From positions 186,001 to 250,000 of the forward strand of contig CAWFVW010000016.1 of NCBI GenBank assembly GCA_963819395.1: 64,000 nucleotides of DNA, given 5' to 3'. Positions within the stretch are counted from its first letter, which is position 1; every line of letters begins with the position of its first letter. The position numbers and the translations under genes were made by a program. Positions 60,638-64,000 of the stretch are shown piece after piece. This DNA is from Palsa-360 sp963819395. Lineage in GTDB: Bacteria > Acidobacteriota > Terriglobia > Acidiferrales > UBA7541. The notes beneath the pieces were generated by a model, which was not told where the DNA came from, did not search any database, and saw only the letters and a list, made by a program, of their open reading frames with translations.

Positions 60638-62350
60638 TTACTTGCGGCTGGCGATGCTGTTCCAATTTTGCGCGAGATGATCTGCGGTTCGCCAGGCTAG
60701 CGCCTGGAGTGTCAGCGTGGGGTTGTGAGCGCCGCTTGTTCCCATTACCGATCCTCCCAGGATTCCCAAGTTCGGCGCTTCGTGCGAGAAACACCAGCGG
60801 TTGACCACGTTTGTTTCGGGATTGTCGCCCATACGCGTGCCGCCGTAGGCGTGCGTCGAGGGGCCCATGGTGCCGACGGGATTTCTGATTGTTGCAATGG
60901 CGCCGGCGGCTTTGTACCAACGTTCCATTTTGTCCTGGATGAAGGCGGAGAGTTTGTGTTCGTTTTCCTTGTAATCGGCGGTGATGCGGCAGACGGGAAA
61001 GCCGAGCGGATCTTTTACTGTGGGATCGAGATCAAGATAATTGTCCTCGTATGGCAGAGTGGTTTTTTGCAGGTATGCGGTATTCCAGCGGTCGGCGTTT
61101 TCCTTGATGAAGGCTTTCCAGGCCGAGCCCCACGCGGGCGCCTTACCGAAGGTGTTCATGCTGGCCGCGGAGATCGGCCTGCGGTCGGAGTAGACCCACA
61201 GGTTTCCGCCGCCGATAAAATCCAGGCGCGCGTGATCGAAATTGTCGTCGGCCCAGTTATCGACGGCCACGCCCTGGGCCGGAAGGCCGTACCAGTTGTT
61301 CAGATTCCAGGGGAAAAGCGCCGTCACACTCGCGCCCTGGTTGTGGCTGAAGTAGTGTTTGCCTACCTGGCCGTGACGGTTCGAGAAGCCGTTCGGATAG
61401 GGCTTCGACTTGGAGAGCAGGAGGAGCCGCACGTTTTCGTAAACGTAGCTCGCGAGCAGGACGGCCTTCGCGGGCTGGAAATATTCGACGCCGTCCACGA
61501 GATACGTCACGCCGCTTACGCGGCCTTCGCGGTCGGATTCTAGCTGGGTGACATGGGCGCGTGTGACCACATGAAGACGCCCCGTTTCCATGGCCTTCGG
61601 AATTGTGGTTACCGCCGTCGAGCTTTTCGCGTCCACGTGGCAGCCGCCGCGATTGCAAAATCCGTGGTACGCGCATGCCGGACGGTTCTGGTACGGCTGC
61701 GAATTGACCGCTGCCGGGCCGGGAAACGGCGACCAGCCCAGGCCACGCGCGGCGCCCGCCATCAGTTCGGTGAATCCCGTGCCGCGTAGTGGCGGCATCG
61801 GATATTCGCGCTTGCGTGGCCCCTCAAAAATATTTCCGGCGGGGTCGACCTTGCCACCGAGGTTCCCGGCCTTGCCGGAGACGCCGATCTCGTATTCTAC
61901 TTTTTCGTAATAGGGCTCGAGCTCGTCGAGGCCGAACGGCCAGTCCTCAACCGTGGAGCCCTTGGGGATGCGCCCGGGGCCGTAGCGGCGCGCGGTTTCG
62001 CTGACCACGTTGAAATCCCAGGGATTGAGGCGCCAGCTTTGCGCCCAGTAGTGAAGCGTGGTGCCGCCGACGGCGTTCATCATCGGATGGACAGCGGGGC
62101 GCGGGGAGTAAGGCGCCGACGCGCTGGGCCTGTGCGTGGGAACTTCCAGATTTGCTTTTTGCACGGCCTGCGGCCAGCCGCGAAAATTGTTGCGCAGTTC
62201 GTCAGGAGCGAAGTCGCGCTTGGTGAGCCATGTGCCTGCTTCGAGGCCGTTCACTTCGAGACCGGCCTGCACTAGAGGCAACGCGGCGATGCCACCGGCC
62301 GCGCCCAGGCCAACGATCACTACATCGGTCTCTTTCAGCTTAATCGCCAT
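60638..62350 (-). CDS. GMC-family oxidoreductase (gluconate/sorbitol dehydrogenase large-subunit-like)
   Basis: 570 residues. The FAD Rossmann motif is near the start (DVVIVGLGAAGGIAALPLVQAG). It continues with VGGTTLHYWAQSWRLNP, WPFGLDELEPYYEKVEYEIGVSG, a cysteine-rich ACAYHGFCNRGGCHVDAK, KAVLLASYVYENVRLLLLS and the C-terminal active-site region THAYGGTRMGDNPETNVV with MGTSGAHNPTLTLQALAWR. This layout is that of membrane-bound gluconate 2-dehydrogenase and related polyol dehydrogenases. It has no signal, so it would be carried by its small partner, whose gene overlaps by 11 bases. The cytochrome subunit is not in the window. Confidence 0.92.
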   Translation of the reverse strand: MAIKLKETDVVIVGLGAAGGIAALPLVQAGLEVNGLEAGTWLTKRDFAPDELRNNFRGWPQAVQKANLEVPTHRPSASAPYSPRPAVHPMMNAVGGTTLHYWAQSWRLNPWDFNVVSETARRYGPGRIPKGSTVEDWPFGLDELEPYYEKVEYEIGVSGKAGNLGGKVDPAGNIFEGPRKREYPMPPLRGTGFTELMAGAARGLGWSPFPGPAAVNSQPYQNRPACAYHGFCNRGGCHVDAKSSTAVTTIPKAMETGRLHVVTRAHVTQLESDREGRVSGVTYLVDGVEYFQPAKAVLLASYVYENVRLLLLSKSKPYPNGFSNRHGQVGKHYFSHNQGASVTALFPWNLNNWYGLPAQGVAVDNWADDNFDHARLDFIGGGNLWVYSDRRPISAASMNTFGKAPAWGSAWKAFIKENADRWNTAYLQKTTLPYEDNYLDLDPTVKDPLGFPVCRITADYKENEHKLSAFIQDKMERWYKAAGAIATIRNPVGTMGPSTHAYGGTRMGDNPETNVVNRWCFSHEAPNLGILGGSVMGTSGAHNPTLTLQALAWRTADHLAQNWNSIASRK

Positions 62351-63047
62351 CGGAAGTGCCTCTTCGTGAGATCGTCTTCGCGGAAGCTTTTAGGAACATG
62401 TCGTAATCGTAGGCCGATTTGTGATTCGGCGAAGGGGCGATATCCATGCGCTGCTGATCTGGTGTAACAAATGTGCGTACGCCAGGGTAGCCGAGCAGAT
62501 CCCATCCGGCAAAATTTGCGTTTCCTCCGTAGTACGGATCGCAGAACATGCCCTGGATGGTGTGAATGCGCAGCAAGTCGAAGAAGGCGGCGGAATTCGG
62601 CGTGAAGCCGGGGGCGGCGTTGCGTTCCATTTCCGTCAAGAGCGCGTCCTGATCGGCTGGCGAAAGATTCGCAAACGGCGCTCCTTTGGAGGCGCGCGCA
62701 AAAGATTCAACTGCGGCGAGGCCAGCGGCATATGCCGGGCGCGACGTCGCCAGTGCTCCGCCTAGCGCGCGGTCTATGTAGTGCGCCGCGCCGGCTTCGG
62801 CGGCGCCTGGCCCGTTCGCATCCGCGGGGATCAGGCGCGCAACGATGGCTTCGAGAGTGTCTGCTTCCGCGGCGCTCAGCGTTTCAAGAGGCCGGCGCGT
62901 CTGCGTTAAGACGACTGCTGATGTTTGCGGTGCGAGCGATGAGGCCGATTCGGTGGAAGCAAGCGCGCTCGCAGGCGCTGTGACCGCAGCCGCTCCCGCG
63001 AGCCCGGCGCGGAGCAGATCGCGCCGCGAGAAAATCTGTTTGGCCAT
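62340..63047 (-). CDS. Gluconate 2-dehydrogenase subunit 3 family protein, Tat-exported
   Basis: ATG 63047 starts a Tat signal (FSRRDLLRAGLAGAAAVTAP). The mature part shows the family pattern LSAAEADTLEAIVARLIPADANGPG, AGAAHYIDRALGG, LSPADQDALLTEME, FFDLLRIHTIQGMFCDPYYGGN and WDLLGYPGVR. 235 residues. It forms a complex with the GMC flavoprotein and provides its export signal. Together they would pass electrons from a sugar, polyol or alcohol to the respiratory chain. The start in front of the twin-arginine motif is preferred to the longer frame beginning at 63107. Confidence 0.9.
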   Translation of the reverse strand: MAKQIFSRRDLLRAGLAGAAAVTAPASALASTESASSLAPQTSAVVLTQTRRPLETLSAAEADTLEAIVARLIPADANGPGAAEAGAAHYIDRALGGALATSRPAYAAGLAAVESFARASKGAPFANLSPADQDALLTEMERNAAPGFTPNSAAFFDLLRIHTIQGMFCDPYYGGNANFAGWDLLGYPGVRTFVTPDQQRMDIAPSPNHKSAYDYDMFLKASAKTISRRGTSDGD

Positions 63048-63090
63048 GACGCGTCCCCCACAAGAGCTCGCCGGCGCGCAATTTTCTGCA

Positions 63091-64000
63091 CTATTTTGCG
63101 GGCTCAAGGATCAATCGTTCGCTGACGTGCTGTTCCACTGCCGCGCGCGAATACAGCATCGGGATGTATTTTCCCTGATCCCACAGGGGCATCAGATCCG
63201 CGTAGTGTGCGCTGCCCGGGACGCCGCTCTCACCCGGCGAGTTCACCATGACGGAATTATCCCACGCGCCCACGTCGAGAATCTGCCGCCATGTTGGGCC
63301 GCCGGTTTGGTAGAAGATGGATTCGCCGCGGCGAGCGCCTCCCGTGGCGTTGATGGTGCTCGCATCGCCCGGGCGGGGAATGGGGCCAAGGTCCACCAAG
63401 GATTTCATTTCCGGATTGGTTTCCAGAGAATGGTGGAACACGACCGAGTGAATGCGCCCCCAAGTCCATTTTGACGGGTCCGAGCCCTCGATCTGTCCGA
63501 GCCGCGAGTATGCAGCTTGCAAGGCGTTCTCCATGATTTGCTTCCGAGTTGCCTCGGGCTGATCGCCGAAAATAACAGAATCGGGATGCTCCAGGTGATG
63601 GATGATTAGGTCCGTCCCTCCATTGCCGACGATGCGCGCGACGGCACTCGGATCAGCGGCGCCGGTGGCGGCAATCATGCGGCGCATGACGGCCTCTTGC
63701 AGGTTGAAGAGCCACAATTCGTAAAGCGCGGCGGCGGCGGAATCCCGCGTGGCGGCGCCGTCCCAGTGAAGCAGCATCCGAGTAGCCGCGTCCTGGCTGT
63801 TGCCGCTGACGTCGCTCAGCAAATGCACCAGAGCGCGGGCAGGGAGCGGCGTGACGTCATTCTGCATGCGCTGCATATCCGCAAGGCCCAGCTTGTGTTT
63901 CTGGTCCGCGGCTTGCTGCAGAAGTTCCGTGATGCGATTGAACCGGTCCGGGTCTGCCCACTCGTAGCCGACTTTATAGGGATAGTTCTCCGGAATCATT
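63091..64000 (-). CDS. Penicillin-acylase-type N-terminal nucleophile hydrolase, C-terminal part (cut by window edge)
   Basis: The window holds 302 residues that match the end of the beta chain of penicillin acylases: GYEWADPDRFNRITELL, LLHWDGAATRDSAAAALYELW, IGNGGT-like ARIVGNGGTDLIIHHLE, SKWTWGRIHSVVFHHSLE, SINATGG-like STINATGGARRGESIFYQTG, WDNSVMVNSPGESGVPGSAHYADLMPLW and YIPMLYSRAAVEQH. The catalytic Ser, signal peptide and alpha chain are beyond position 64000. It should hydrolyse an acyl-amide (antibiotic, quorum signal or peptide) in the periplasm. Transcribed toward the Tat/GMC pair with 43 bases between them. Confidence 0.9.
   Translation of the reverse strand, partial: MIPENYPYKVGYEWADPDRFNRITELLQQAADQKHKLGLADMQRMQNDVTPLPARALVHLLSDVSGNSQDAATRMLLHWDGAATRDSAAAALYELWLFNLQEAVMRRMIAATGAADPSAVARIVGNGGTDLIIHHLEHPDSVIFGDQPEATRKQIMENALQAAYSRLGQIEGSDPSKWTWGRIHSVVFHHSLETNPEMKSLVDLGPIPRPGDASTINATGGARRGESIFYQTGGPTWRQILDVGAWDNSVMVNSPGESGVPGSAHYADLMPLWDQGKYIPMLYSRAAVEQHVSERLILEPAK

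Overview
The window reads as chromosomal DNA of a soil-type Gram-negative bacterium, most likely an acidobacterium (Acidobacteriota, Solibacter/Bryobacter-like). This is an inference from several things: a GC-rich coding style, AAGGAG-type ribosome sites, very many exported proteins whose signal peptides end in A-Q, Tat-exported oxidoreductases, six-bladed propeller proteins, and abundant inverted-repeat elements between genes. I saw no rRNA, tRNA, CRISPR array, integrase, transposase or phage gene. About 52 protein-coding loci can be supported.

Layout. 0-8.5 kb: a membrane hydrolase, an alpha/beta hydrolase, a hidden small protein, a methyltransferase, a lipoprotein, an outer-membrane barrel, DUF2461, a YbhB-type protein, a PilZ protein and a small membrane protein. 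8.7-17 kb: exported enzymes, namely an amidase, a caspase-like peptidase, a metallo-beta-lactamase-fold enzyme, an M20 peptidase and an HpcH/HpaI aldolase with a signal peptide, plus a lipoprotein. 17.5-22.7 kb: a tight four-gene operon of c-type cytochrome, Tat-exported fused Fe-S/molybdopterin hydroxylase, FAD/[4Fe-4S] subunit and HAD-like protein; it resembles periplasmic aldehyde oxidase (PaoABC). 23-31.4 kb: an ExeA-like ATPase with a tyrosine-kinase-type N-terminus, DUF4126, a VOC protein, a solute-binding/TRIC-channel fusion, a quinone-oxidoreductase-like enzyme, a broken SpoIIE-type phosphatase and a sensor histidine kinase. 31.6-46.1 kb: three paralogous secreted lectin-like proteins, several beta-propellers, glgC, a multi-domain haem c/propeller protein, a PurD-like ATP-grasp protein and an NTF2-like protein. 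46.6-55.1 kb: an alpha/beta hydrolase, a UbiD decarboxylase, a broken MFS transporter and a second, separate-subunit molybdenum hydroxylase operon on the minus strand. 55.5-64 kb: a tandem-duplicated alpha/beta hydrolase, a second haem c/propeller protein, a GMC oxidoreductase with its Tat-exported small subunit, and the 3' part of a penicillin-acylase-type gene.

Taken together the genes suggest oxidation and hydrolysis of aromatic or plant-derived organic compounds in the periplasm (two molybdenum hydroxylases, GMC dehydrogenase, UbiD, MhpC-like hydrolases, haem c proteins). No pathway is complete in the window.

Two features run through the window. First, at least eleven genes are split by single-base shifts, and most are restored by adding or removing exactly one base. 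This looks more like sequence or assembly error than decay, except perhaps in the phosphatase, propeller and MFS genes. Second, four families of inverted-repeat elements fill most intergenic regions.
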